This document shows, piece by piece, positions 47,761-58,208 of a stretch of DNA of 64,000 nucleotides (the stretch's first letter is position 1; each line of letters opens with the position of its first letter). A program made the position numbers and the translations under genes. The notes under the pieces are model-generated. The model ran no database searches and was not told the DNA's origin. It saw only the letters and a program-made list of their open reading frames with translations. Origin of the DNA: Odobenus rosmarus divergens (taxonomy: Eukaryota; Chordata; Mammalia; Carnivora; Odobenidae); assembly GCF_000321225.1 (NCBI RefSeq), contig NW_004451850.1:124001-188000 (forward strand), written 5' to 3'.

Positions 47761-49071
47761 TCAAAGATGGCTTGTGGGATAAATTATTGTTGAATTATTT
47801 GTGTGGCAATGGGTTTGGGGGTTCCACACAGCTTAGGAGACAAATCTTAGTGCTGAAAAATGGAGGCCATTTCCATTATCATGGGAAAGGAAAAAGAACA
47901 GGTAAAAGAACTGGTAAATGTGTAATTTTGGAGGCAGGAAGGTGGATGGATTTCCATCCAATTAATTTTGTTCACCATGAAGAGAGAGGTAAATTTAACT
48001 CCTGAGAACGAAGATGATCGTGGTGAGGTGGTTAGTTTAGCAAAGTGAGGAAAGTTTGAAATGACAGCTGAATATAAGATTAGACAAAGAGAAAAATTCC
48101 TGGCCAATGGGATTCTGATTCTGAGGGTGAAAGTAAATTCTCCATCAATGAAAAGCCTTCTTGCACCATGTGGAAAACCATCTCTCTCTCCATTCTTTTG
48201 AAAATTTCGGCTAGATTTTAGGAGAAACACTGGGGTAAATGGAAATAGGATAACATTTCTCTTTCTCTGCTATACTGAGTCTGGCACCTAGGGAAGAATG
48301 GCATACACATGACAAACATTAAAATATTTATGCTGATTCAGTGCCATGGGGCCACATAAAAGGAAGTTTCAAAATGTTTGCTTAAAATGAATTTTCCTAG
48401 GAGGGCAGTTGGGCACTGACAGAAGTAAGTAGATGAGGTCTGGCAGAAACTCACAAATACCTCCTGAATAATGCAGGATAAGGTTTGGAGGTGAGGGTGA
48501 GCTATGGAAATGATTTTTGTTACTGAATTCAATAGCAATAAAAAACATTCATAGTCAAATCCTGGAAGTCACCCAGTGAAACCATCAAGGAGGGGACTAG
48601 AGGTGACCACATCAGTTATTTGGTACAAGGGCAGGGTATCTGCTATAGAAAGCTTGGGGATCTCAGAAATCATCACATACAGAGAAGAAGAAGAATCTCA
48701 ACAGGGACAACATTCCTTACAACTCTCAATTTCTCCATCTCTCTGGCTGCCAAAGCTTTGAAATGTCTATCATCTCATCTTCTAATGTGCTACTTGGGTT
48801 CCAACTGCATCTAAGGCAATGTACTGTCCTCTGGGGGTCAAAGAGGTGATGCAGGAGGAATTCTTCTACCAGGCCAGGGAAAGCCACCTGGAAACGCACA
48901 GAGTGATCAGTAAAAGTCCAAAACTGGGTTAATGGAGAGAACACATTAAAAGATGCAACGGAACAACACAATTTTAAAAGTACTAGTTACAAACTAGTTA
49001 CAAACAACATAAGTAAAAATTAGAATGCATATGATATTTGGTCACAGTACTACTTAAGGAAATATGATTAT
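47761..49071. other. Unassigned sequence, perhaps more decayed L2
   Basis: No SINE or L1. The first few hundred bases could be a further, very decayed antisense L2 continuation. Open frames up to about 127 codons (minus, 47847-48230) have no recognisable domain. Confidence 0.35.
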
Positions 49072-49087
49072 AAGAAATAAGAGATAG

Positions 49088-49296
49088 GGGGACACCTGGG
49101 TGGCTCAGTCAGGTGAGCATCCAAGTCCTGGTTTTGGCTCAGGTCATGATCTCAGGGTCCTGGGATTGAGCCCCACGTGGGCTTCCATGCTCAACCGGGA
49201 GTCTGCCTGAGGATTCTCTCTATCCCTCTCCCTATGCCCCTCCCCCACCTCACATGCACTTATGCTCTCTCTCTCAAATAAATAAATACTAAAAAA
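49088..49296 (+). mobile_element. Can-SINE, sense, older type
   Basis: Head 'GACACCTGGGTGGCTCAGTC', body 'GGTTTTGGCTCAGG', tail AAATAAATAAATACTAAAAA. TSD AAGAAATAAGAGATAG at 49072-49087 and 49297-49312 (14 of 16). Confidence 0.94.
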
Positions 49297-49319
49297 AAGA
49301 AATGTGAGATAGGCTATAA

Positions 49320-49762
49320 GATAGGGTAAGAAAGAAGTAAAAATTAAAATAACGTTAAATATAAAGCTTAATAAAGAAATGAAAATTATTTAGCATGTTA
49401 AATGCCTTTATTGGAAACAATAATGAGGAAACTTGACACTGCAAAATTATTAAAATGGAGGAAAACTTAAGGAGTACTATTAGGTAGAAAGGAAATATAA
49501 AGAGTAAAAATTAGGAGAAATCATTAATGTGAAGGGCAGAGAGCAGAGATCCAGCAGTGAAGATAATCATACATCTGAAGATCAATCAAAAGAAATGGAA
49601 CAGAAACAGTAACAAAAGATGTAATAAGAGAAAACTTTTCCTACGAAAACAAAGACTTAGATTTTTAGGTAAAAATGAGAACAAATTGTCTGGAAATCTT
49701 CCTAAAACGTATGTTTCACACCTTGGAAAAAAGATCAAAATAATATTGACTGCATTTCATTT
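49320..49762 (+). mobile_element. HAL1/L1ME ORF1-like remnant, sense
   Basis: 'AAAAATTAGGAGAAATCATT', 'AATGTGAAGGGCAGAGAGCA', 'GATCCAGCAGTGAAGATAAT', 'AAGATGTAATAAGAGAAAAC' and 'ACGAAAACAAAGACTTAG' line up with the ORF1 region of HAL1 or L1ME elements. It is dead and short. Confidence 0.5.
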
Positions 49763-50405
49763 TAGGTATTACATTTGATCTAGAATGCATTGTTATGTAT
49801 GAACTGGAATCAAGGCAAATTTTATTGGTTGGTGACACCTGGTGATAAAAATGCTTTCATCTCTATGTATGAACTTTGATTCACTATGTAAAAAAAAAAA
49901 TGGGGGCAATAAGAATTAGGATCCTGCTTATCTCCGCAGGATTTATGAATAAATAGGGTAATAAGAAAAAACCCTCCTTTATAAAATTCTTTATACTACT
50001 ATAGTTCAGTTCACATATTTTTGGCAAATGCTTTAATTCAGAACTTGACATCTATCTCACTCCTGTTATTTAACAAGCAACTGAGAAACAGGAAGCAGCA
50101 AATAAATCATGGTGTGAGATACAAAACTATCCTAATACACATCCCTTGTATACTGTATCTATCTAGAGAGGAACATCCAGATATTAAAAATATTCTGCTC
50201 AGCAACAAGGCTCAGGGAAATTCGCCATTTGGGTCACTTTCTTCCTTGCCTCTACCCCTAACAAAGAGGCCTTGGGATCATTGTTTAAGTGCCTCTGGTC
50301 AATAAGGTTAGTCTGTGAATGGGTCAGCAAATAATACAATAAATACTAGTTTAATTTGTCTGACTAAATTAGGAGCTGTCTGGATAAACTACTTAACCAT
50401 ACAGA
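49763..50405. other. Unassigned sequence
   Basis: No gene or repeat recognised before the inverted SINE pair. Confidence 0.35.
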
Positions 50406-50593
50406 TTTTTTTTTTTTTTTTTAGAGAGAGAGCGGGAGGGAGGGGGAGGAGGGAGAGGGAGAGAGAGAATTTTAAGCAGGCTCCACACCTAGTGTGGAGC
50501 CTGATCTGGGGCTCCATCTCATGACCCTGAGATCATGACCTGAGGCGAAACCAAGATTTGGACGTTTAACTGACTGAGCCACCCAAGCGCCCC
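50406..50593 (-). mobile_element. Can-SINE, antisense, older type
   Basis: Long T run at left, GA-rich body, head complement 'GAGCCACCCAAGCGCCCC'. Short A/T-rich repeated flanks (CAGATTTTT and CAGAATTTTT). It is followed 32 bases later by a sense SINE, so the two heads face each other. Confidence 0.92.
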
Positions 50594-50625
50594 CAGAATT
50601 TTTTTTAAAAAAGACAGGGTCTTGG

Positions 50626-50838
50626 GGCACTGGGTGACTCAGTCAGTTAACCGACTGCCTTCGGCTCAAGTCATCATCTCAGGGTCCTGGGATCGAGCCC
50701 TCCATCGGGCTTCCTGCTCAGCGGCGAGTCTGCTTCTCCCTCTCTCTCTGCTCCTCCCCCGCTCACGCTCTGTCTTGCTCTAGCTCTCCATCTCTCTAAT
50801 AAATAAATAAAATATTTTTTAAAAATAAAAAAGATATA
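50626..50838 (+). mobile_element. Can-SINE, sense
   Basis: Head 'GGCACTGGGTGACTCAGTC', tail 'AATAAATAAATAAAATATTT'. TSD AAGACAGGGTCTTGG at 50611-50625 and 50839-50853 (one mismatch). Confidence 0.94.
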
Positions 50839-50964
50839 AAGACAGGTTCTTGGTGTTTTGAGCTTTCATTAGATTATGCTGTGGTAAAAATCAACCCCTA
50901 ATTCTTACTTCTTACTGTCTTATAACAACAAATGTTTACTCTTCATTGATACATTGATGCTACA

Positions 50965-51556
50965 TTTTCTATTTTTTTGTTTTTATTTAAATACAAGTTA
51001 GTTAACGTACAGTGTAATATGTTTCAGGTGTACAATATAGTGATTCAACACTTCCATACATCATCTGGTGCTCAACATGACAAGTGCACGCCTTATTTCC
51101 CATCACCTAGTTCATCCACCCGACCCCCGACCTCTCCTCTGGTAACCATCAGTGTGTCCTCTAGAGTTAAGCGTCTGTTTGTTGGTTTTCCTCTCTTTTT
51201 CCCCCCTATGTTTGTCTGTTTTATTTCTTAAATTCCACATGAGTGAGATCATATATGACTTTTCCTGACTGACTTATTTCACTTGGCATAATACTCTCTA
51301 GCTCCATCCATGTTGTTGAAAACAGCAAGATTTCATTCTTTTTCATGGCTGAGTAATATTCCATTGTGTGTGTGTGTGTGTGTGTGTGCGCGCGCACACG
51401 CGCATATACAATGGACATTTGGGTTCGTTCCATAATTTGGCTATTGTTGATAATGCTGCTATAAACATTGGGGTGCATGTACCTATTTGAATTATTATTT
51501 TTGTATCCTTTGGGTAAATACCTGGTAATGCAATTGCTGAATAATAGGGTAGTTTG
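50965..51556 (-). mobile_element. L1 3' fragment, antisense
   Basis: Complement gives L1 3' UTR and ORF2 C-terminus: 'TTTCAGGTGTACAATATAG', 'CCTCTGGTAACCATCAG', 'ATTTCACTTGGCATAATAC', 'CTCCATCCATGTTGTTG', 'GGCTGAGTAATATTCCATTG', 'TGGGTAAATACC'. It ends near 'GAATAATAGGGTAGTTT'. It holds a GT/GC/CA microsatellite at 51364-51405. Confidence 0.9.
51364..51405. repeat. Alternating GT-GC-CA microsatellite inside L1
   Basis: About 24 bases of TG repeats, then GCGCGCGCACACGCGC. It occupies the L1 position that normally reads 'tatatatacacaatgg' in sense. Its alternating purine-pyrimidine pattern is Z-DNA-prone. Confidence 0.93.
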
Positions 51557-51647
51557 GGCTGTGGTGGCTCAGGCTGTGCTCCATGTGTTTTCTTCATGCC
51601 AGGATCCCTTCTGAAGGATCAATCCCTATATAGAACATGTATTTCTC

Positions 51648-51838
51648 GGGGCACCTGGGTGGCTTAGTCAGTTAAGCATCGGCCTTTGGCTCAGGTTTTG
51701 ATCCCAGTGTCCTGAGATCGAGCCCTGTGTCAGGCTCCCTGCTCGTCGGGGAGCCTGCTTTTCCCTCTCCCTCTGCCTGCCTCTCCCCCTGCTTGTATTC
51801 TCTGTCAAATAAATAAATAAATAAAATCTTTTTTAAAA
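51648..51838 (+). mobile_element. Can-SINE, sense
   Basis: Head 'GGGCACCTGGGTGGCTTAG', tail AAATAAATAAATAAATAAAA. TSD AGAACATGTATTTCTC at 51632-51647 and 51839-51854 (one mismatch). Confidence 0.96.
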
Positions 51839-51854
51839 AGAACAAGTATTTCTC

Positions 51855-52110
51855 ATTTCACAGGGAAAAAGACAAGAATGAAACACACAAAGGCTCCCTT
51901 TCTGCTTCAGCTCAGTTGTAGTATATAACTAGCCCACTGGCATTATACTGGCCAAACCAAGACATGTGTCCATACCTTCCATCAATGGGGAAGGGACATA
52001 GACTGTTCCTAGGGGGCATTTCTGAAAATCTCAAGACAATGGGCAGGGATGTATAATTCTTTTATAAAAGGGGATAAATGTGAAATCTACCACACATGGC
52101 AAAATTAAAT
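51855..52110. other. Unassigned sequence
   Basis: No gene or repeat recognised. Confidence 0.3.
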
Positions 52111-52704
52111 GCAAGAAAGCTTGAAAATCATAATGAATGAAACAAGAAGAGAAAGATCAAACTCTCCTGAAAAATAATACACTGGATAAAAAAACACAAC
52201 TATGCATTTTCTACAGAATGACAGGGAAAACAGTAAAGTCAGAAAGATTAAAGGAATTGGTAAATCTCTGCCATACAAATGTTAGCCAATATAAACCAGA
52301 GTCATACCGATTAGTCACTAGACAGAAAAACCAAATGATCAACTCATTAGACATCCAAAAGACATGCATTAAATCCAATATCTGTTTTTAGTAATTATTT
52401 GTAAACTAGGAATAGAAAGATATTTACCACAGCATGATAAAGTGTATATGTCCCAAACGAGGAGCTAACACCATATTAAATACTGAACAGAGAGGCAATC
52501 CCACAAAGGTCAGAAATGAGATAAGAATGCCTTCTATCCCTATTGTATTGCAATTTTCTTCTGGACTATTTATCGAATGCTATATATTAAGGGGAAAAAA
52601 TGAAGTGTAAATACTAGAAAGGTAGAGGAAAATCACTGAAGAAAATATCTACATGGAAACTTAAAAAAAGAAACTTGAAAAACCCTTAGAATTAAAATAA
52701 ATCT

Positions 52705-52887
52705 TGGGACACCTGGGTGGCTCAGTCGGTTAACTGTTTGCCTTCGGCTCAGGTCATGATCCCAGGGTCCTGAGATCGAATCCTGCGTCGGGCTCCCTGA
52801 TCCACAGGGAGTCTGTTTCTCCCTCTGCTCCTCCTCCTACTCGTTCTCTCAATCTCTCTCTCTCTCATAAATAAATAAAATTAAGAA
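52705..52887 (+). mobile_element. Can-SINE, sense
   Basis: Head 'GGGACACCTGGGTGGCTCAG', tail 'CATAAATAAATAAAATTAAG'. Perfect 11-bp TSD AAAATAAATCT at 52694-52704 and 52888-52898. Confidence 0.95.
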
Positions 52888-53617
52888 AAAATAAATCTCA
52901 ACAAAGCATCTGGTTACAAAATAATAATATAAAATTAATACTACTTCTATAAAATAATTAGTACAAATATAATAATAAAACAAGATCCTTTATTAACAAC
53001 ATTTTCTGAGTACCTCCTGTTTCCACAGCCACCCTCCTAAGCAAGCATCCAAAGCATAATTTGCCATGCTTTATACTACATGCATTCATTTCCCAGCCAT
53101 AGAAAACTGATCACAGTTTGCCTTCTGACCCAGAAGTAGTCATGCATAGGGCAACCAGGAGCCTGTAACCTGCCTAAATGAGGTGATCTTTATTTCTTAT
53201 CTCTGAACCAATCAGATCCTCCTCATTGATAAGAACACACTTAGGGACATAATCACTAGAATATCTCAGAGGTTGAGACACAAAACAGAGAGAAGGGAAT
53301 TAGTATAAGCCAAAAGACAAGAGTGGCTATGATTGGGAGAGGAGAAGCAGAGAAGGCAATGAGGGAGAGTAAGATTTAGGCAGAGAAGCCAAGAGGAAGG
53401 AGCTGAGTCACAGATGTAGTGCACCAGGAGAGTTGTTCTGTCATTCTCCCTAGTCACTTTCTTGTTACATAAGGTCTGACTGGAAAAACTGTGGAAATGT
53501 AAAAATGGAAGTAAAAACAGAAGGCATTCTAAATGTAGAATTGTGTCTTACAACCTAATCATGCCAAACACAGATGCCATTTGCAATAGCAACAAAAAAT
53601 ATTAAAAACTAAGTACA

Positions 53618-53682
53618 GGGCGCATGGGTGGCTCAGTCGTTAAGCGTCTGCCTTCGGCTCAGGTCATGATCCCAGGGTCCTG
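53618..53682 (+). mobile_element. Can-SINE head, sense, cut by gap
   Basis: First about 65 bases of a SINE ('GGCGCATGGGTGGCTCAGTC' to 'CCCAGGGTCCTG'), then N. The rest of the element is in the gap. Confidence 0.92.
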
Positions 53683-53882
53683 NNNNNNNNNNNNNNNNNN
53701 NNNNNNNNNNNNNNNNNNNNNNNNNNNNNNNNNNNNNNNNNNNNNNNNNNNNNNNNNNNNNNNNNNNNNNNNNNNNNNNNNNNNNNNNNNNNNNNNNNNN
53801 NNNNNNNNNNNNNNNNNNNNNNNNNNNNNNNNNNNNNNNNNNNNNNNNNNNNNNNNNNNNNNNNNNNNNNNNNNNNNNNNNN
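53683..53882. other. Assembly gap (200 N)
   Basis: A run of exactly 200 N, bounded by a sense SINE head on the left and an antisense SINE on the right. Its true length is unknown. Confidence 0.97.
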
Positions 53883-54013
53883 AGGCAGAGGGAGAGGGAG
53901 AAGCAGGCTCTCCAATGAGCAGGGAGCCCGATGTGGGGCTCGATCCCAGGACCCTGGGATCATGACCTGAGCTGAAGGCAGCCGCTTAACCGACTGAGCC
54001 ACCCAGGCGCCCC
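53883..54013 (-). mobile_element. Can-SINE, antisense, cut by gap
   Basis: 'GGGAGAAGCAGGCTCTCC' through the head complement 'GAGCCACCCAGGCGCCCC'. The A-tail end lies inside the gap. It is inverted relative to the SINE head on the other side. Confidence 0.92.
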
Positions 54014-54127
54014 TAAAATATTTTAAAGCAAGAAAAATTACACAAGTGGAGAATCACATATCAAAGCAAAAAAATTCAATATTTAAAGATGTCAACTGGA
54101 CAGAAACCAATTTATGAATTTAAAATG

Positions 54128-54990
54128 CAATTTTAAAAAATCTGAATATAGTTGACACACAATGTGTACGTTAGTTGCAGGTATACAACTTAGTGATTTG
54201 ACAAGTTTACACATTATGCTATGCTCACCATGAGCATAGCTATGATCTGTCCTATTACAACTCTATTATAGTATCACTGATTATATTCCTTATGTTCTGC
54301 TTTTTATTCCCATAAGTTACTCATTCCATAACTGGAGACCTGTATTTCCTGCTCCTTTGCTCAACCACCCATTCTTTTCCCCTCTGGAAACCATCAGTTT
54401 GCTCTATTTATATTTCTGATTTTGATTTTTGTTTATTATTTTAGATTACACTTAGAAGTGGAATCATATGGTATTTGTCTTTCTCAGTCTGACTTATTTC
54501 AGTTAGCATAATACCCTCTAGGTCCATCCATGTTTTCTCAAATGGCATGATCTCATCCTTTTTATGGTTGTATAATATTCCATTGTGTATATATAACACA
54601 TTTTCCTTAACCATTTATCTATTGATGAGACACATCATTTCCATGTCTTAATTATTGTAAATAATGCCGCAATAAACATAGGGTTACATTTATCTTTTTG
54701 AGTTATTGTTTTCATTTCCCTGGGTAAATACCCAATAATGGAATTATTGGATAATATGGTATTTCTATTTTTTAAAAAGATTTTATTTATTTGAGAGAGA
54801 GAGAGAGAGAGCGTGCGCACAGGGGGGAGGGGCAGGGAGAGGAACAAGCTAACTCCATGCTCAGTGAGGAGCATGACGTGGGGCTTGATCTCATGACCCT
54901 GAGATCACAACCTGAGCTGAAACCAAAAGTTGGTTGCCCAAACAACTGAGCAACCTCGACGTCCCTCTTTTAGTTTTCTGAGGAACTTAA
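54128..54990 (-). mobile_element. L1 3' fragment, antisense
   Basis: Complement gives L1 3' end: 'ATATAGTTGACACACAATG', 'CCTCTGGAAACCATCAG', 'TTTCAGTTAGCATAATACC', 'TAATATTCCATTGTGTATA', 'CCCTGGGTAAATACCC'. The rest, 'TTTAGTTTTCTGAGGAAC', resumes behind an antisense SINE. Confidence 0.88.
54767..54965 (-). mobile_element. Can-SINE, antisense, older type, in L1
   Basis: Tail complement 'AAAAAGATTTTATTTATTTG', (GA)n run, 'GTGGGGCTTGATCTCATG', decayed head complement 'TGAGCAACCTCGACGTCCC'. It splits the antisense L1 between 'GGTATTTCTATTTTT' and 'CTTTTAGTTTTCTGAGG'. Confidence 0.88.
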
Positions 54991-55333
54991 ATTGAAATAC
55001 CAATGAGGTATTTAGAAACTTGACAAAACTCTTTTAAATTTCCTCTGTAAAATTCAAATAGATTAGTTACTTCCAGGAATATATACTAAAGAAATGTTCA
55101 GATGCAAGACATATGTATGAGGAAATTAATCATGGTATACTTTATAATAGTAGAATCTGGAAACATCTAATGCATATAAATAGATTATGGTAGACCCATA
55201 TTAGGGAAAACAGCTAAGTCATTAAAATGCTACCAAAAAATATTCAGTTACATTTGAATATGTTCATGACATATTTTAAATGAAAATTATAGAGGTCTAT
55301 ATATTAAGCACACATTTAAAAAAGAACAGTCCA

Positions 55334-56792
55334 GAGACGGCGGCAGCAGCGGCGGCGGCGGTCGTGGCTGAGGCCGGGGGAAGTGAATGGTTTTACCCAG
55401 AGGGCCCTGCGCCGCCTTTCTCCGCTGGCACCCGCGCCGCTGCCTGCTCCTCCTTCCCGGCCATGGCGTTCACGTTCGCGGCCTTCTGCTACATGCTGGC
55501 GCTGCTGCTCACCGCTGCGCTCATCTTCTTCGCCATCTGGCACATTATAGCATTTGATGAACTGAAGACTGATTACAAGAATCCTATAGACCAGTGTAAT
55601 ACCCTGAATCCTCTTGTACTTCCAGAGTACCTCATCCATGCTTTCTTCTGTGTCATGTTTCTTTGTGCAGCAGAGTGGCTTATGCTGGGTCTCAATATGC
55701 CCCTCTTGGCATATCATATTTGGAGGTATATGAGTAGCCCAGTGATGAGTGGACCAGGACTCTATGACCCTACGACCATCATGAATGCAGACATTTTAGC
55801 ATATTGTCAGAAAGAAGGCTGGTGCAAATTAGCTTTTTATCTTCTAGCATTTTTTTTTACTACCTATACGGCATGATCTATGTTTTGGTGAGCTGTTAGA
55901 ACAACACACAGAAGAATTGGTCCAAAGTGCATGCAAAAAGCCACCAAATGAAGGGATTCTATCCAGCAAGATCCTGTTTCCAAGAGTAGCCTATGGAATC
56001 TGATCAGTTACTTTAAAAAATGACTCCTTATTTTTTAAATGTTTCCACATTTTTTGCTTGTGGAAAGACTGTTTTCATATGTTATACTTGGATAAAGAAT
56101 TTAAATGGAATTACGTATAAATTAATATAAAATGATTACCTCTGGTGTTGACAGGTTTGAACTTGCACTCCTTAAGGAACAGCCATAATCCCTTGAATGA
56201 TTGCATTAATTATTGACTATCCTTAGTCTATTGGAAGCTTTTGTTATATATAGGAACTTGTAGGGCTCATTTTGGTTTTATTGAAATGCCATCTAATTAT
56301 AAATTAGCTGTAGATATCAGGTGCTTCTGATGAACTGAAAATATATATCTGACTTGTGGGAAACTTCATGGGTTTCCTCATTTATCATGTATGTGATTAT
56401 ATATGGACATATTTACAAAATAAGAGTGGGATTTTTTTCCCTCCAACTTGAATATTATCCCTGTATATTGCATGAATGAGAGATTTCCCATATTTCCATC
56501 AGAGTAATATACTTGCTTTAATTCTTAAGCATAAGTGAACATGATATAAACATATATGCTGATTTACTTGTGAAGAATGCATTTAAAGCTATTTTAAATG
56601 TGTTTTAATTTGTAAGATATCATTTATAAAGAAATTGATTATTATACTTAACTGTTCTAATCTGGTGGTAAAGGTATTCTTAAGAATTTGCAAGTACTTT
56701 AGATTTTCAAAACTGAATGAGAGAGAACATTGTATAACCGTCCTGCTGTTCCTTTACTGCAATACAATAAAACTCTGAAATTAAAAAAAAAA
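55334..56792 (+). pseudogene. CNIH1: CNIH1 (cornichon 1) processed retrocopy, nearly intact
   Basis: Cornichon proteins are multi-pass membrane cargo receptors of the ER-to-Golgi pathway; CNIH1 helps export cargo such as TGF-alpha-family precursors. The copy has a GC-rich 5' UTR (55334-55462) and a start at 55463 ('[20 protein letters not shown]'). An uninterrupted 137 codons of the usual 144 follow, to a stop at 55874-55876. Hydrophobic segments lie near residues 5-30, 56-77 and 121-133. Against human CNIH1 as I remember it I see T74M and R92S. A length change in a T run at about 55850-55858 shifts the frame after 'FYLLAFF', so the C-terminus reads 'FTTYTA' instead of the normal end; out of frame, the lost tail is still visible up to TAG near 55909. 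No introns, AATAAA at 56766-56771, poly(A), and a perfect 13-bp TSD AAAGAACAGTCCA at 55321-55333 and 56793-56805. Likely a retropseudogene; expression cannot be excluded. Confidence 0.96.
56766..56771 (+). promoter_or_regulatory. Polyadenylation signal of the CNIH1 retrocopy
   Basis: AATAAA about 10 bases before the A tail of the retrocopy, inherited from the parent mRNA. Confidence 0.9.
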
Positions 56793-56970
56793 AAAGAACA
56801 GTCCACCTTAGTGAATAGATATCACACTTAAATTTATAGGCCAAAGCATTAAGACTAGTAATTAGACTGTAGGTATTTTTATTTTCTAATTTGCATATTT
56901 TGAGTTTTCTAAAATGTCTCCAGTGAAAATGTACTTTTATAATAAAACAATAAATGTTATTATGTTATAA

Positions 56971-57599
56971 AAAGAATAAATCAACAACAAGAGCCTGAAA
57001 CAGAGCAAGGCAAATAGTACAGCCAAATAAGCGTTTGTAGAATTAATGAATGAATAAGTGGCCAAGATAATTAAAAAAAGAAGACATTTGTGTTGACAGA
57101 CGTTCAAGTTCATTCTACCAATAAAATAACATCTTTAAATAACAATAATTTACCAGTGAAATGAATGCAAGAACAATGAGTAAGTGAAATAAAATAAAAA
57201 ATTCAGCAATAAATCCAAGTACATGAAATAATTTAGTATATGATACATGTGAAATTTGCAGTGAAAATATTCACTGAAGAAGGAGGCCACTATTCCATAA
57301 GTTGTTTTCAGACAACTGGTTAAAATTTGGGAGGGGGAGATAAAAAATAAAAGAACTCTACATACCATGTCATAAAACATCTGAAATAAATTTAGCAGGA
57401 AAAGACAGATAAAGAATATTTTTAACAGTTTTAACTACCTTAATGCATACCGGTTTAATTTTTTTGGAAAAAAAAAACACTACTTATGAAAATTGGTTAC
57501 TGGTTTTAAGACATGAGTAAACAACACAGTGGAAAAATACAGGTAGATAATAATTATATATTATTAAATGTAACTAAACCAAAGGAACATAAATTGTAA
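56971..57599. other. Unassigned sequence
   Basis: AT-rich; 'GCGTTTGTAGAATTAATGAA' near 57030 could be the end of an L2 fragment. No gene recognised. Confidence 0.35.
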
Positions 57600-58208
57600 C
57601 AATGATAATTTGTGCTGCTGAAAAGATTTTTTGAAAGTAGTAATGCTATTATCTAGGGTGAATCATTTGTAGGATTAAACAGCTATATTTTTCTGAGAAG
57701 TGATTGGTCCGTGTAAAGTGTGACCTAATGATTCAAGTTCTAGGACTTTAAAAGAATCAAAGATTCAAACCAAGATTTATGTACAAGTGTGTTCATTATG
57801 GTGCTACTTGTAATAGCAAAATACTGGAAACATCCTGCATAAGAACACATGAATTGATTTAATAAATTATATGATATGCACTACTTTAATATCACATTTT
57901 AGAAGAGAATTAAATAGAGTAAAAAGTTCAGAATGGCAAAAGTCAAAAACACAAGAAATAATAAATGTTGGTGAGAAGATGTGGAGAAAAAGGAACCCTT
58001 GTGCGCCACTGGTGGGAATTCAATTTCATGTAGCCATGGTGGAAAACAGTATGGAGTTTCCTTGAAAATTAAACAAAAGAATTACCATAGGATCCAGTAA
58101 TACCACTACTGGGTATTTATCTAAAGAAAATGAAAACATTAATTCAAAAAGATACATGTAGCCCAAGTGTCCATTGACAGATGAATGGATAAAAAAGATA
58201 TGGTATAT

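Larger units (their letters stand above)
52111..54125 (+). mobile_element. Fragmentary ancient L1 ORF2, sense, with insertions
   Basis: Scattered ordered matches: 'AGGAGCTAACACCATATTAA' for the L1 'acagctaacatcatactcaa' segment, 'ATGAGATAAGAATGCCTTC' for 'ggcaaggatgtccactc', 'ACAAAGCATCTGGTTACAAA', and 'GCCATTTGCAATAGCAAC' near 53577. Two SINEs, a gap and about 450 unassigned bases (53000-53460) break it up. Very diverged, so I hold it with moderate confidence only. Confidence 0.5.
55010..56970 (+). mobile_element. Old L1 3' region, sense, split by CNIH1 retrocopy
   Basis: 55010-55333 reads like an old L1 ORF2 end ('GAATATATACTAAAGAAATG', 'CTTTATAATAGTAGAATCTG', 'AATAGATTATGGTAGACCC', 'TAAGTCATTAAAATGCTAC'). 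56806-56970 continues with the 3' UTR ('TATTTTGAGTTTTCTAAAAT', 'TACTTTTATAATAAAAC'). The two halves join cleanly once the retrocopy and one TSD copy are set aside. Confidence 0.65.

Noticed and set aside
47847..48230. 127-codon minus frame
   Set aside because: No recognisable motif, no splice or promoter evidence; sits in possible decayed L2 sequence.
53624..54002. Frames of about 112 codons spanning the N gap on both strands
   Set aside because: They exist only because N codons are read through; the real parts are SINE translations.
55316..55717. 133-codon minus-strand frame over CNIH1
   Set aside because: Antisense shadow of the CNIH1 retrocopy and its GC-rich UTR.
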